A stretch of DNA of 45,144 nt from Opitutaceae bacterium (GCA_028691845.1 JAQUYL010000023.1:1-45144); one strand, 5' to 3'. Positions 8,324-17,664 are shown, numbered from the stretch's first letter. Numbers and translations: made by a program. The notes: generated by a model not told the origin, from the sequence alone.

Positions 8324-9170
8324 GGAGTTCCAGCGTGTGCAAAATTCGCGCCGCGGCAATCATTGGCTGCGCGTAATCATCCGCTGTCAGGGGCAGGCGG
8401 CGCACGCCGGTCGTCCCGTGAAAAACCCACAACGCATCCCCCGCCGCGTGCGCGGCAAAGGCAACCTGGCAGCCTCCGCCCATTTTCGCCAGCAGCGCCC
8501 GTTCCAAGCCGACCAGCCGTCCGGTCTCTGCATCGAGCGCGCCGGCGATGAAGGCCGCATCGGCCGTCCGGCATTGCACGGCAATGGCGCCCTGTCCCAC
8601 AGCCGGCACCATGTCCCCCGGATCGAGAAACCGGAAAGTCAATCCCGGCCAGCCCGCGATGCCCAGGCGTTTCATGCCCGCAGCGGCCAGCACCGTTGCG
8701 TCGGCGGCGCCGCTCGCAATCTTCCTGAGCCGGGTGTCCACATTGCCGCGCAGTTCGCTGAAGGAAACACCCGGGAAGAGGCGCGCCAATTGCAGCCGGC
8801 GACGCGGACTTCCGGTGGCGATCGTTTGCGGAACGGCTGCGCCTTCGCGCAGCACCAGCACATCGCGCGGATCCTCGCGCGGCAGGAAGCCGGCAAGCAC
8901 CAACCCTGGCGTCATTTCCCCAGGCAAATCCTTGGAGCTGTGCACTGCAGCGTTCGCCTCGCCACGCAACAGCGCCTGCTCAAGCTCGGCCGTAAACAGA
9001 CCCTTGCCGCCCTGTTTTTCGAGTGACCATTCCGCCTGACGGTCGCCCGTCGTCACAACCCGGAGCTGCTCGCACTGCATGTCGGGCAGGTATTCCTGCA
9101 GGCGCGCGGCAACGAGGGCAGTCTGGGCGAGCGCCAGCGGGCTTTTGCGGGTCGCGAGAATGAATTTCAT
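8316..9170 (-). CDS. hemC: Hydroxymethylbilane synthase (porphobilinogen deaminase)
   Basis: 284 residues, slightly shorter than the typical ~310. HemC joins four porphobilinogen units into hydroxymethylbilane. Motifs seen are ATRKSPLALAQT at the N-terminus, HSSKDLP (77-83) with the catalytic aspartate at 81, TGSPRRRLQL (119-128), RGNVDTRL for substrate binding, AVGQGAIAVQC, and GGGCQ with cysteine 234, the residue that holds the dipyrromethane cofactor. First gene of hemC-hemD-trpF. The ATG at 9170 is preceded by a 580-bp intergenic region shared with the divergent kup gene. Confidence 0.97.
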   Translation of the reverse strand: MKFILATRKSPLALAQTALVAARLQEYLPDMQCEQLRVVTTGDRQAEWSLEKQGGKGLFTAELEQALLRGEANAAVHSSKDLPGEMTPGLVLAGFLPREDPRDVLVLREGAAVPQTIATGSPRRRLQLARLFPGVSFSELRGNVDTRLRKIASGAADATVLAAAGMKRLGIAGWPGLTFRFLDPGDMVPAVGQGAIAVQCRTADAAFIAGALDAETGRLVGLERALLAKMGGGCQVAFAAHAAGDALWVFHGTTGVRRLPLTADDYAQPMIAAARILHTLELHD

Positions 9171-9322
9171 ACGGTAATGGCGGGAGGAATCTGCCGATAG
9201 TTTGATGGATCACTGCGTCTTTTGGCTGATTTCCCGGAGTTAAGCCCAAGTTCACATTTCCGGTTGACGCCAGCGTGACGAAGCGGCGGCAGTTTTGTAA
9301 ACAACTAGTAATGTATACTTTG

Positions 9323-9362
9323 AAAACAAATGCTGTCGTCTCAAAACAATTGCTGTCGAGTC
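9323..9362. repeat. Two directly adjacent 20-bp repeats in the hemC-kup intergenic region
   Basis: 9323-9342 and 9343-9362 match at 17 of 20 positions (shared core aaaacaa-tgctgtcg). They follow a TATACT hexamer (9314-9319) on the plus strand, so they would cover the start of a plus-strand transcript and could be an operator; this is inference. A spacing-correct -35 hexamer is not evident. The remaining leader to the kup ATG at 9755 (about 390 bp) has no ORF that I trust and no riboswitch that I recognise. Confidence 0.5.
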
Positions 9363-9754
9363 AAATCGAGAACATCCAGAATCTATGATCCGAATTCAAG
9401 CCTGACACGGCTCTTTTCTGTCTGGCAGGAAGAACCTTAATTGTCATGTCCGGCCCGGATGTAAGGATGGGATTTGAGACCTCCGACGCTTCCAAACCAC
9501 CACGGAAACCAGACAGCCAGCCCCAACCCCGCGCCACTGATCTGGACCAAACAGCGAAAGTTAATATTCAAGAGGATGCGGTGCATTGCAGCCGCGGCGG
9601 ACGGAGCATCAGACAGTTCCTTCCCCTAACTTCCATCATTGCGACCGCAGATTCCGATGGTATCTACTGATCCCCAAATACTTCCTGCGTATTTCAGTTC
9701 GACAAGCAAAACTACTTGGAGAATGCGTCCAATTCCCTAAGACTGGTGGTTTTA

Positions 9755-11647
9755 ATGCATCAGAACGGCACAAAGGTCAGTCGCATCGCGGGTGTCGGAC
9801 TAAGCCTGGGCGCGTTGGGCGTGGTTTTTGGCGATATTGGCACAAGTCCGCTCTATACCATGAAGGTGTGCCTCACGTATATGCCAGAGGTGGAGCGATT
9901 GTCCGGCGTTTTGGGTATTCTCTCCCTCATGTTCTGGACCATGATGCTGGTAGTCAGCATTAAATATGTGACCTTCATTATGAAGGCCGGCAATCGAGGC
10001 GAAGGCGGCATCTTTGCCCTGCTGGCGCTGACGCACACCAAGGATTCCGCCACTGCGACGAAGCGCGGTATCGGCATTGCCACTATCATCGTTCTGGCCG
10101 GGGCCGCCCTGCTTTATGGCGATGGCGTCATTACACCGGCCATCACGGTCCTATCCGCCGCGGAAAGCTTTACCTATATTAGTCCGGTTTACGGTCCCTA
10201 TGTGACCACAATCGCCTGCGTGATTCTGGGCGGACTGTTTTGGCTGCAGCACAAAGGCACGATGACCATTGGCTGGCTGTTCGGCCCCGTGATGCTCGTG
10301 TGGTTTGTCGTTCTCGGCGCCCTGGGGCTCTGGCATCTCCTGCGGGAGCCGGCGGTGCTCTGGGCCGTCAATCCCGTCTATGGCTTCAATCTTCTCGTTC
10401 AGCACCCGGAACAAGCCACCGCGTTGCTCGGCGCCATTGTGCTGACGGTGACCGGAACTGAGGCCCTCTATGCGGACATGGGCCATTTTGGCCGGCGACA
10501 CATCACCCGGGCCTGGTATTTCATAGTCTTCCCGGGACTGTTGCTCAATTATTTCGGACAGGGCGCCTATGTGTTTCTGCATCCCGCGGACACGGAGAAT
10601 CCCTTCTATGCGCTGGCGCCGGACGGGCCCTTCAAACTCGGCCTGATCCTGTTTTCCATCGTGGCGGCGGTCATCGCCAGCCAGGCGCTGATCACGGGCA
10701 CCTATTCGCTGACGCGGCAGGCCATCCAGCTGGGCTATTTCCCGCGGCTCATGATTACCCACACACATGCCGAACACGAGGGACAGATCTACGTGCCTCT
10801 CATCAATCAGCTGCTGGCCGTTTGCTGTATTGCCGTTGTACTGGGTTTTCACTCGAGCAGCAACTTGGCCGCCGCATATGGCATTGCCGTTACCGGCACG
10901 ATGGCCGTAACCACGCTAGCCTTTTACCGCGTGGCCCGCGAACGCTGGCACTGGTCCTTCCTTCAGGCCGCGCCGCTCTGTGCCGTTTTTCTGACTGTCG
11001 ATCTGGCGTTTTTTATCGCCAATCTTCACAAGTTCGTCGACGGCGGCTGGCTGCCGATTGCCATAGGCCTTGTCCTGCTCGCCATCATGCACACTTGGAA
11101 AACCGGCAAAAACGAGATCTTCCGCCGGATCTACGCCAATGAGATCACTGAAGATGAGCTCTGCGTCATCGCCCGCAGCGAGCATGTCACCCGCGTTCGC
11201 GGCACCGCCGTTTTCATGGCGGGCAACCCCAGCGGGACACCGCTCGTGCTCCTGCATCATGTGAAGGCCAACAAGGTGCTCCATGAGACCGTGGTCCTGC
11301 TCAGCATCCTGACGGACAAGGTGCCGTTCGTGCGCCAGGAGGATCGGCTGCAGGTCCGGGAAATCGGCAGCGGCATCTGGCGAGCCACCGCCCATTACGG
11401 GTATATGGAATCGCCTGACGTGTCGGCTCAGATCGAGCGCATCCGCGATGCCGGCGTGCCGCTGAAGCCCCAGGGGGCAACCTACTATTTCAACCGCGAA
11501 ATGATCATGGCGGGCGGCGGTGCCCGCATGTGGGAATGGCAGAAACACCTCTATGCCTTTCTCAGCCGCAACGCCCGCCAGGCGCGCGACTACTACCGCC
11601 TGCCGCCGATGCAGATCGTTGAACTCGGCCTGCCCATCCAGCTTTAA
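9755..11647 (+). CDS. kup: Low-affinity potassium transporter (KUP family)
   Basis: 630 residues from the ATG at 9755, close to the 622 of E. coli Kup; a TTG at 9716 would extend it by 13. Kup proteins take up K+ in symport with H+. The family signature GDIGTSPLY is at residues 26-34, followed by LLYGDGVITPAITVLSAAES and about a dozen hydrophobic membrane helices up to residue ~450. The rest is a soluble cytoplasmic tail (RGTAVFMAGNPSGTPLVLLHH, then YYFNREMIMA), typical of the family. No other K+ uptake gene is near. The gene has a long upstream region with tandem repeats, which may matter for regulation. Downstream 11648-11891 holds only short GC-rich repeats (tgccggctgat twice near 11698-11721). 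Confidence 0.96.
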   Translation: MHQNGTKVSRIAGVGLSLGALGVVFGDIGTSPLYTMKVCLTYMPEVERLSGVLGILSLMFWTMMLVVSIKYVTFIMKAGNRGEGGIFALLALTHTKDSATATKRGIGIATIIVLAGAALLYGDGVITPAITVLSAAESFTYISPVYGPYVTTIACVILGGLFWLQHKGTMTIGWLFGPVMLVWFVVLGALGLWHLLREPAVLWAVNPVYGFNLLVQHPEQATALLGAIVLTVTGTEALYADMGHFGRRHITRAWYFIVFPGLLLNYFGQGAYVFLHPADTENPFYALAPDGPFKLGLILFSIVAAVIASQALITGTYSLTRQAIQLGYFPRLMITHTHAEHEGQIYVPLINQLLAVCCIAVVLGFHSSSNLAAAYGIAVTGTMAVTTLAFYRVARERWHWSFLQAAPLCAVFLTVDLAFFIANLHKFVDGGWLPIAIGLVLLAIMHTWKTGKNEIFRRIYANEITEDELCVIARSEHVTRVRGTAVFMAGNPSGTPLVLLHHVKANKVLHETVVLLSILTDKVPFVRQEDRLQVREIGSGIWRATAHYGYMESPDVSAQIERIRDAGVPLKPQGATYYFNREMIMAGGGARMWEWQKHLYAFLSRNARQARDYYRLPPMQIVELGLPIQL

Positions 11648-11891
11648 GCCTGCTGCCTGATCCCATCCGCGTGAAGCGAGGAACAAGGGGCGAACCTGCC
11701 GGCTGATGGTTGCCGGCTGATTCCCATGTCACGTCGAGGCAGGCTGAGCACAGTCAACCTGCCGGCAGGAAGCGCGTGCAGGCGTGGCAGCCGCCGCGCG
11801 ACTCGGGGACCGGAAAATCGGAATGCCGGCGCCGGTCTCACCCCGCCGATTGACTCGACTTGTCTCCGCCGGACCGCATACTGGAAGCTGC

Positions 11892-13040
11892 ATGCGCAAT
11901 GAGAGCCCCCTAATGGAATTACGTTCCCACCGGTTCTTCAGCCATTTCCCATCTCCTCAGGGCGCCCAGCTCGTCCGGATCTGCAAGCTCATGCGGATTC
12001 CCGGCGGCACCATGCTGTTCGAGGAAGATGACAAGCCTGACGCTATTTATCTCGTGCTCACCGGCCGGGTCGCCCTGACCAAGCGCGTGGCCGGCGGCCA
12101 CCAGCAGACCATCGCCTACGCCGGACCCGATGACTATTTCGGCGAACTCGGCGTGCTCGACGGCAGCGGCCGCAGCCTGAGCGCCATGACTCAGGGACCG
12201 GTGCTGCTGGCGCGGGTGCCGCAGAAGCCCTTCATCCAGATCCTGAGCAAATCGCCATGGCACACGCTGCTGCGACTTTTCAGTCACATCAGCGAGAATC
12301 TGCGCGCCACCAATGAACGCTTTGTGACCGAGGTCGTGCGCAAGGAAAAGATCACCCTGATCGGGGAGATGGCCAACGGCATGATTCATGATTTTCGGAA
12401 TCCGTTCACTTCCATCCGCCTCGCCGTGGAAATGATGGCCAAAAAACATCGCGATGCCGACACCCAGAATCTGTGCCGTGTCGTCATGCGCCAGCTTACC
12501 CGCCTCAGTGGCATGGTCGAGGAAGTGCTCGAGTTCGCTCGCGGCGACACCCGGCTTGTCCGGCGCGCGGTGCCGCTCAACAAGCTGTTCGCGCATTTGT
12601 CCGAACTGAACACCGACAACCTGCAGACCACGCATACCCGGTTGGTCATCCGGCCTACGCCTCTGGTGGTGCCGCTGGACTTCGATCGGTTCACCCGAGT
12701 GCTTCAAAACCTGCTGTACAACTCCCTCGAGGCCATCGGTCCCACCCGTCGCGGTCGCATCGTGATCGCGGCCAAGCCCGTGCACGGGGGCTGCATTATC
12801 AAGGTGCAGGACAACGGCCCGGGCATACCGGAGGAAATACAGGATTCGGCTTTCGAACCTTTTGTCAGCCACGGCAAGCCCGGCGGCACCGGCTTGGGTC
12901 TCGCCATCGCACGGTCCCTCGTCGAAACACACGGCGGCACGATAAGCTTCACTTGCACCAAGGCGGGCACGACTTTCCACATCCATCTTCCCTGTTCGAC
13001 ATTAGCGCGCCCTGGCCGGATCCCCCCCTTGGCCCAATGA
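11892..13040 (+). CDS. Histidine kinase with N-terminal cyclic-nucleotide-binding domain
   Basis: 382 residues from the ATG at 11892, which has GGAAG five bases upstream; another ATG is at 11913 and the open frame reaches back to 11784. Residues ~10-130 are a cNMP-binding (CRP-like) beta-roll (GGTMLFEEDDKPDAIYLVLTG; FGELGVLDGSGRS). It leads into a HisKA domain with phospho-acceptor His166 in GMIHDFRNPFTSIRLAVEMM, then an HATPase domain with an N box around 273-281, DNGPGIP (307-313) and GGTGLGLAIA (331-340). There is no membrane segment, so it is a cytoplasmic sensor. The H box has D-F-R-N-P instead of the usual E-x-x-N-P. No response regulator is adjacent, so its partner is elsewhere. Ligand unknown: the beta-roll need not bind cAMP. 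Confidence 0.9.
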   Translation: MRNESPLMELRSHRFFSHFPSPQGAQLVRICKLMRIPGGTMLFEEDDKPDAIYLVLTGRVALTKRVAGGHQQTIAYAGPDDYFGELGVLDGSGRSLSAMTQGPVLLARVPQKPFIQILSKSPWHTLLRLFSHISENLRATNERFVTEVVRKEKITLIGEMANGMIHDFRNPFTSIRLAVEMMAKKHRDADTQNLCRVVMRQLTRLSGMVEEVLEFARGDTRLVRRAVPLNKLFAHLSELNTDNLQTTHTRLVIRPTPLVVPLDFDRFTRVLQNLLYNSLEAIGPTRRGRIVIAAKPVHGGCIIKVQDNGPGIPEEIQDSAFEPFVSHGKPGGTGLGLAIARSLVETHGGTISFTCTKAGTTFHIHLPCSTLARPGRIPPLAQ

Positions 13041-13110
13041 CCGTGGTGGATTTCGGTGCGGTGACGTCCCTCCGGCGGGTTTGCGAGGGGATCGGGCTGA
13101 GCCAGTCTGA

Positions 13111-13371
13111 CCAGCGCAGGCCATCGCTGGCTTCATCGTCCGCAATCCGGACCTGAGTCTCGTCGCCGAGCCGGACGTTTGGATATTGGGCGCCGTTCCT
13201 TGCGGCCACGACGGCTGGCGGGGCATCTCCATCACCCCGCCGTCGCTCCGTCTCATCGCCGGCGTCGGATCGGGCGCCATCTCCTCCATGAATGCCTCCG
13301 GCGCCTTCGCTGTCCCGGCCGCGCCTTTTGGGAGCGCGATGGATGGAATGTACGCCGGGGCCTGCGCCTGA
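13111..13371 (+). pseudogene. Possible remnant of an RsmB-like rRNA methyltransferase 3' end
   Basis: Between the kinase and menD one plus-strand frame reads QAIAGFIVRNPDLSLVAEP and, near its stop, MDGMYAGACA. This weakly resembles the C-terminal end of RsmB/Sun-type rRNA cytosine methyltransferases (ENExVVxxFLxxHPDFxLV ... DGMFAARL). An in-frame TGA at 13108-13110 precedes it and no catalytic part is found. It may be chance. No other gene is supportable in 13041-13514; the minus-strand open frame 13400-13002 has low-complexity Pro/Ala-rich content. Confidence 0.22.
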
Positions 13372-13514
13372 TTTAGAGGAAAATCATCCGAGACATGCAT
13401 GCAGTTGGGGGCTACCTGCGCCCTTCCCCTGCGGCGGGCGACGAGGCGGACATCGTCAAGACATGTCCCGTGCCCATTCGCGGCATCGCCACGGAAACCA
13501 ATCCCGCCGCCCTC

Positions 13515-15257
13515 CTATCCCAGCGCCGCAGCCACGTCCGCAAACAATTTTTTGCGGAAGGCCGCATCACGCTTTCGATCGGTGCGCAATTCCAGCACGC
13601 GCAGGCCCGTCCGTGGAAGCTTTGATACAAGCTTGCCAAAGTGCGGCCAGTCCCGCACCAGAACGTGCCCGACTCCGTAGGCAGCGCATAGCCGGCCGAA
13701 GTCCGCTTCCTGCGGCGTCGCGAAGAACTCCTCAAACGCCGGACCGATCGCCGCCACCGGCAGATGCTCGAAAATGCCGCCCCCCCGGTTATTGATGAGC
13801 ACGATCGTCAGTGAACCGCCAAATTTCGGCCGCAGCAGGAAGCCGTTCGTGTCGTGCAGCAGGGCGAGATCCCCCGTCAACAGCACCGCCGGCCGACCCG
13901 CCGCATGCGCCATTCCTAGCGCCGTCGAAAGCGTGCCGTCGATCCCATTGGCCCCGCGGTTGAAATGGAAGACGTGCCTTCGCTTCGTCGCCGGCCAGAA
14001 ATACTCCGTGTCGCGAACCGGCATCGAACTCGCCACAAACACCGGCGTACCCGCCGGCAGCAATCCGGGCAGCATTTGACTGACCCGGCCCTCGAACAAC
14101 CAGCCGCACGCCTCGACGCGCTTGACCAAGGCGTCCCGAGCGCGGGTTTCCGCCACCAGCCAGGCATGCAGCCAGTTTTGGTTCGTCGGCCCCGACTCAA
14201 CCAGCAGTCCGGTCACATCGCCCCGCATCGCGTGGGTGCGGCCGTGCAGACCGTCCACATTTGACTTGCCGGAATGCACAAGCCAAGTCTCGGCATTAGT
14301 CTCTTGCAGCCAACCGCGCAACACCTTGCTGGTCGGCCAGCCTTCGAGGCAGAGCACAACCTCAGGATGCAGCCGGCGGGCGAGTCGCGGCGACCGCAGA
14401 ATCGCATCGTAAGCGGTGATCATGGGCAGATCATGCCGGGAGCGGTGGCGCACTGGAGACAGGACGTCAGCCAGCACCGGCCAGCCAAGCTTGACGGCGA
14501 GCGCCCTGAGCTTGGTCACATAACGGGTGACATTCTCCGGAGCGGCGGGCCCGGCCACAATGATGCCGCGACAACCGCCCCGGCGCTTGGGCAGCGCGAT
14601 CTTGATTCCAGGTTGGGAGGGGCTCACCACCGGCCGCAAATGCCCGAAGAAAGCTGGCTTGCTGATTTGTTTTCCGAGGCCGGCGGTCACCCCGTCCGCC
14701 AGCGGCACCAGCGGATCGCGGAACGGACAGTTGAGGTGCACCGGTCCACGCCCGGGAAGCAGCGTACGCGCGAACGCCTGCGCGACCGTCTGTCGCAGGT
14801 AGCGGAGCAGATCAAGTTTCGCCTCCGGCACCGCCAGTTCGTGGTAAAAATTCACATACCCGCCATAAATCTTTTGCTGGTCGATCGCCTGGCCGGAATG
14901 GCAGTCGCGCAATTCAGGCGGGCGATCCCCCGTCAGCACGATCAGCGGCACGCCGCTCTCATGCGCCTCGATGAGGGCGGGGTAATAATTGGCCGCCGCG
15001 GTGCCGCTGGTGCACACGAGCGCCACGGGCCGCTGATGCTGCTTGGCCAGTCCGAGGGCGAAAAACGCGGCGGAACGCTCATCCAAAACCGGGATGGCCT
15101 CGATTCGCGGATGTCGCGCGAAGGCGAATGTCAGCGGTGTCGAGCGCGACCCCGGTGAGAGCACCGCCTCGCGGAGCCCCAAGCGCGCCAGCGTCTCCAC
15201 CAGCACGCTGCCCCACAGTGAATTGGTGTTGCGGAAATCAATTGCGACGGAGGCCAT
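13515..15257 (-). CDS. menD: 2-succinyl-5-enolpyruvyl-6-hydroxy-3-cyclohexene-1-carboxylate (SEPHCHC) synthase
   Basis: 580 residues. MenD is the ThDP-dependent enzyme that joins 2-oxoglutarate and isochorismate in menaquinone synthesis. Motifs are SPGSRSTPLTFA (34-45), LDERSAAFFALGLA with the ThDP-activating glutamate 60, CTSGTAAANYYPALIEA (82-98), LTGDRPPELRD, and, in the C-terminal domain, NRGANGIDGTLSTALGMA, LTGDLALLHD and INNRGGGIFEHLP for ThDP/Mg2+ binding. It stands alone here, about 9.6 kb from menF, the isochorismate synthase that feeds it. Both menaquinone genes in the window are on the minus strand. Confidence 0.97.
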   Translation of the reverse strand: MASVAIDFRNTNSLWGSVLVETLARLGLREAVLSPGSRSTPLTFAFARHPRIEAIPVLDERSAAFFALGLAKQHQRPVALVCTSGTAAANYYPALIEAHESGVPLIVLTGDRPPELRDCHSGQAIDQQKIYGGYVNFYHELAVPEAKLDLLRYLRQTVAQAFARTLLPGRGPVHLNCPFRDPLVPLADGVTAGLGKQISKPAFFGHLRPVVSPSQPGIKIALPKRRGGCRGIIVAGPAAPENVTRYVTKLRALAVKLGWPVLADVLSPVRHRSRHDLPMITAYDAILRSPRLARRLHPEVVLCLEGWPTSKVLRGWLQETNAETWLVHSGKSNVDGLHGRTHAMRGDVTGLLVESGPTNQNWLHAWLVAETRARDALVKRVEACGWLFEGRVSQMLPGLLPAGTPVFVASSMPVRDTEYFWPATKRRHVFHFNRGANGIDGTLSTALGMAHAAGRPAVLLTGDLALLHDTNGFLLRPKFGGSLTIVLINNRGGGIFEHLPVAAIGPAFEEFFATPQEADFGRLCAAYGVGHVLVRDWPHFGKLVSKLPRTGLRVLELRTDRKRDAAFRKKLFADVAAALG

Positions 15258-15341
15258 GGAATCGGCCTATTGAACACGATTCGCCCCTCGTGGCTAGAAC
15301 TTCGTTATCCTGCTGCCGGACTCCGCCCATTCCCCCAACGG

Positions 15342-15425
15342 TTATTTGCTGTGCAAATCCGCTTCGGAAGCCACCAAGATCGTCAGGAGGGCAAGAACGA
15401 TGATGGCGGCGATCGACAGGTTCAT
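15342..15425 (-). CDS. Possible 27-residue membrane peptide
   Basis: ATG at 15425 to TAA at 15342 encodes MNLSIAAIIVLALLTILVAS plus a short polar end. It is one hydrophobic helix of about 18 residues, as in small membrane proteins that adjust transporters. No clear Shine-Dalgarno site precedes it. On the minus strand a TATACT box lies upstream (15452-15447), without a good -35. I do not know a family; chance is possible. The rest of 15258-15648 holds nothing recognised. Confidence 0.28.
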   Translation of the reverse strand: MNLSIAAIIVLALLTILVASEADLHSK

Positions 15426-15648
15426 GGTAGAGGCGGTTGCTTCAGTATAGCTCATCACCGTGACTGGAGAAATGCCGTCCCGGACTGAACGTGATAACCG
15501 CGCGGCATCACCAAGCCTCCATCAGATCGGTTCGGAGGCTCCACGAGGCCGCCGTCCCTACGAACAGAACCCCTAATGCCTTGCCGGCATTACTGAGGTT
15601 ACCGCAAAGTATTTCTGAACGCCAGGCCGGGACGGTATTCTGGACGCC

Positions 15649-16191
15649 ATGGTCTTCCACCTCCCCAACGCCAATCCGGGATCACCCGCCGCCGCGAACG
15701 CATCACACCAGTCGCTGCTCACAAGGACGTTGCTGACCATGGCCCGGCAACGGCCCGGACTGACCGAGTCGCGTTGCCGGACGTTGCTGGAATTCCTGGC
15801 GGCCGACACGGCGGTCCGCACCAAAATCCGCCACCGCCTTGCGGCGGATCGCCTTTCCCCCGTCAAGTTCCAGATATTGCTTTCGCTGTATGCGATCGAT
15901 CCGTTGCCGGCCTCCCTCTCGGATCTGGCGCTTCATGCCGGCATCAGTCCCTCCTCGGCTTCCGCCGCAATCACCGAACTGGTCCGGCGCCATCTGTTGA
16001 TCAGCCGGCGCGATCCGATCAACCGGCATTCATTCAGCATCCATCTCACCCTCACCGGCCGCAAGATGGCCGATCAGGCGGCCCTGCACTTTCTGCATCT
16101 CCTTGAGGAGATCGCCCGACTGCTCCCGACTCCTTTGCAGGCGGACCTGCAACGCGGCTGCATCCTGCTCCAGGAGGGCGCCGTAGGCTGA
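15649..16191 (+). CDS. MarR-family transcriptional regulator
   Basis: 180 residues. A winged helix-turn-helix occupies about residues 65-145: LSPVKFQILLSLYAIDPLPASLSDLA, then ISPSSASAAITELVRRHLL as the recognition helix, and the wing ISRRDPINRHSFSIHLT followed by LTGRKMAD. MarR proteins are dimeric repressors that leave DNA upon binding small molecules and often control efflux pumps. It lies 288 bp upstream of an RND efflux operon on the same strand, so it most probably regulates that operon; this is inferred from position. The first ~45 residues (NPGSPAAANASHQ) are an unstructured extension of uncertain start; later ATGs are possible. Confidence 0.85.
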   Translation: MVFHLPNANPGSPAAANASHQSLLTRTLLTMARQRPGLTESRCRTLLEFLAADTAVRTKIRHRLAADRLSPVKFQILLSLYAIDPLPASLSDLALHAGISPSSASAAITELVRRHLLISRRDPINRHSFSIHLTLTGRKMADQAALHFLHLLEEIARLLPTPLQADLQRGCILLQEGAVG

Positions 16192-16479
16192 ACGCAGTCG
16201 TAATACCCTTCTCCTGCCACAACGAGCTACTCCACTTTTTACATGGATAACCGCTTCACTTCCACTCCCGTGATCCCGGCGGCCGCGAGGTCGGCCCCAG
16301 TCCGGCGGCTGCGCCTGTCCGAACCGCGCTGCCCACGTACCGCTCCGGCGCTCCCGATGGCGCACCCGCCCCGTCCGGTTGACGAATTGAAGTCCCGGCT
16401 TTGCCCGGCCTAACCGATACTCGACAGCATCCGAGATGGCCTACATATTGAAAAATTTAAGACTTTTCCCGATCCTCAT

Positions 16480-17652
16480 ATGAAAAACCTGCCTAACTTT
16501 CTCCTCGGTCTCTTGGTCGTAGTGAGTGCCGCTTCCTGTTCTCGCACCCAAGCTCCACCAGTCTCCGTGCCAGAAGTGGCTACAGTAACGGTGGCTCCCC
16601 AGTCGATCCTGCTGACCACCGAGTTGCCCGGCCGTACTTCCCCCTACCGCATCGCGGAAATCCGCCCCCAAGTCAGCGGCCTCATTCAAAAACGTCTGTT
16701 TACGGAAGGCTCCGACGTGCAAGCCGGCCAGGAGCTTTATCAGATTGATCCCACCCCTTTCGAGGCGGCATATGCCGCCGCCAAGGCCGCCCTTGGTAGG
16801 GCGGAGGCCAGTCTGCCGGCCATTCGGTCGAGGACCGATCGCCTCAGGGAGGCCCTGACCGACAATGCGGTCAGCCAGCAGGACTTTGATGATGCGGATG
16901 CGGCGCTGAAGCAGGTCGAGGCCGACATCCAATATTATAAGGCGGCAGCGGAAACCGCCCGCATCAACCTGGGATACGCCCATATTGTCTCGCCGATTTC
17001 CGGTCGTATCGGCACGTCGACTGTAACCGATGGCGCCATCGTCACGGCATATCAGCCCATACCCCTGGCAACCATTCAGCAACTGGATCCCATATATGTG
17101 GATGTGCTCCAGTCCACCAACGAACTCTTGCGATTGGAGCGCCTGATGAAGGATGGCCTGCTCAGCCGCGACGAGGCGGGCGCGAACGAGGTACAGCTCA
17201 TCCTGGGGGACGGCACGAAGTATCCGCTGGCCGGGACGCTGCAATTCCGCGACGTCTCGGTGGATCCCAGCACCGCCTCGGTCACCCTGCGCGCAGTCTT
17301 CCCCAATCCCGATGGAGTCCTCCTGCCGGGCATGTTCGTCCGGGCAGTGATAAAGGAAGGCGTCGATGGACACGCCATTTTGCTGCCCCAGCAGACGGTC
17401 TCGCGCGATCCCAAGGGGAATCCCGTGGCTCTAGTTGTGAACGCCGACGGAAAGGTTGAACAACGGCAACTGGTCATTGACCGTGCGATTGGCGCCCAAT
17501 GGCTCATCTCCTCGGGCCTGAACCCGGGTGATCGCGTGATTGCCGAGGGCAGTCAACGCGTGCGACCCGGCGCCTCGGTGAGGGTGGTGCCTTTTGATGA
17601 CTCCCCTGAACACCCAGGCAGCGCGGCCCAGCAGGCGCCAAAATCGAAATAA
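16480..17652 (+). CDS. RND efflux pump periplasmic adaptor (membrane fusion protein)
   Basis: 390 residues. The N-terminus is a lipoprotein signal (LLVVVSAASC, lipobox Cys20), so it is anchored to a membrane on the periplasmic side. It then follows the MexA/AcrA order: a beta-barrel entry (ITLLTTELPGRTSPYRIAEI-like region, VSGLIQKRLFTEGSDVQAGQ lipoyl half), an alpha-helical hairpin (ALGRAEASLPAIRSRTDRL ... DADAALKQVEADIQYYKAA), the second lipoyl half (AHIVSPISGRIG), and a barrel domain with FPNPDGVLLPGMFVRAVI. It is first of three adjacent genes, 12 bp before the pump. The 16192-16479 leader has TTGACG at 16379-16384, but no convincing -10, and no clear operator. Confidence 0.94.
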   Translation: MKNLPNFLLGLLVVVSAASCSRTQAPPVSVPEVATVTVAPQSILLTTELPGRTSPYRIAEIRPQVSGLIQKRLFTEGSDVQAGQELYQIDPTPFEAAYAAAKAALGRAEASLPAIRSRTDRLREALTDNAVSQQDFDDADAALKQVEADIQYYKAAAETARINLGYAHIVSPISGRIGTSTVTDGAIVTAYQPIPLATIQQLDPIYVDVLQSTNELLRLERLMKDGLLSRDEAGANEVQLILGDGTKYPLAGTLQFRDVSVDPSTASVTLRAVFPNPDGVLLPGMFVRAVIKEGVDGHAILLPQQTVSRDPKGNPVALVVNADGKVEQRQLVIDRAIGAQWLISSGLNPGDRVIAEGSQRVRPGASVRVVPFDDSPEHPGSAAQQAPKSK

Positions 17653-17664
17653 CGGAGCCGCGCC

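Noticed and set aside
9363..9754. c-di-AMP (ydaO) riboswitch before kup
   Set aside because: Its conserved GGGGAACCCA and GGGGUGAAUC elements are not visible in the leader.
16441..17373. 310-residue minus-strand open frame over the RND adaptor
   Set aside because: The plus strand encodes a clear membrane fusion protein; the antisense frame has no recognisable motif.
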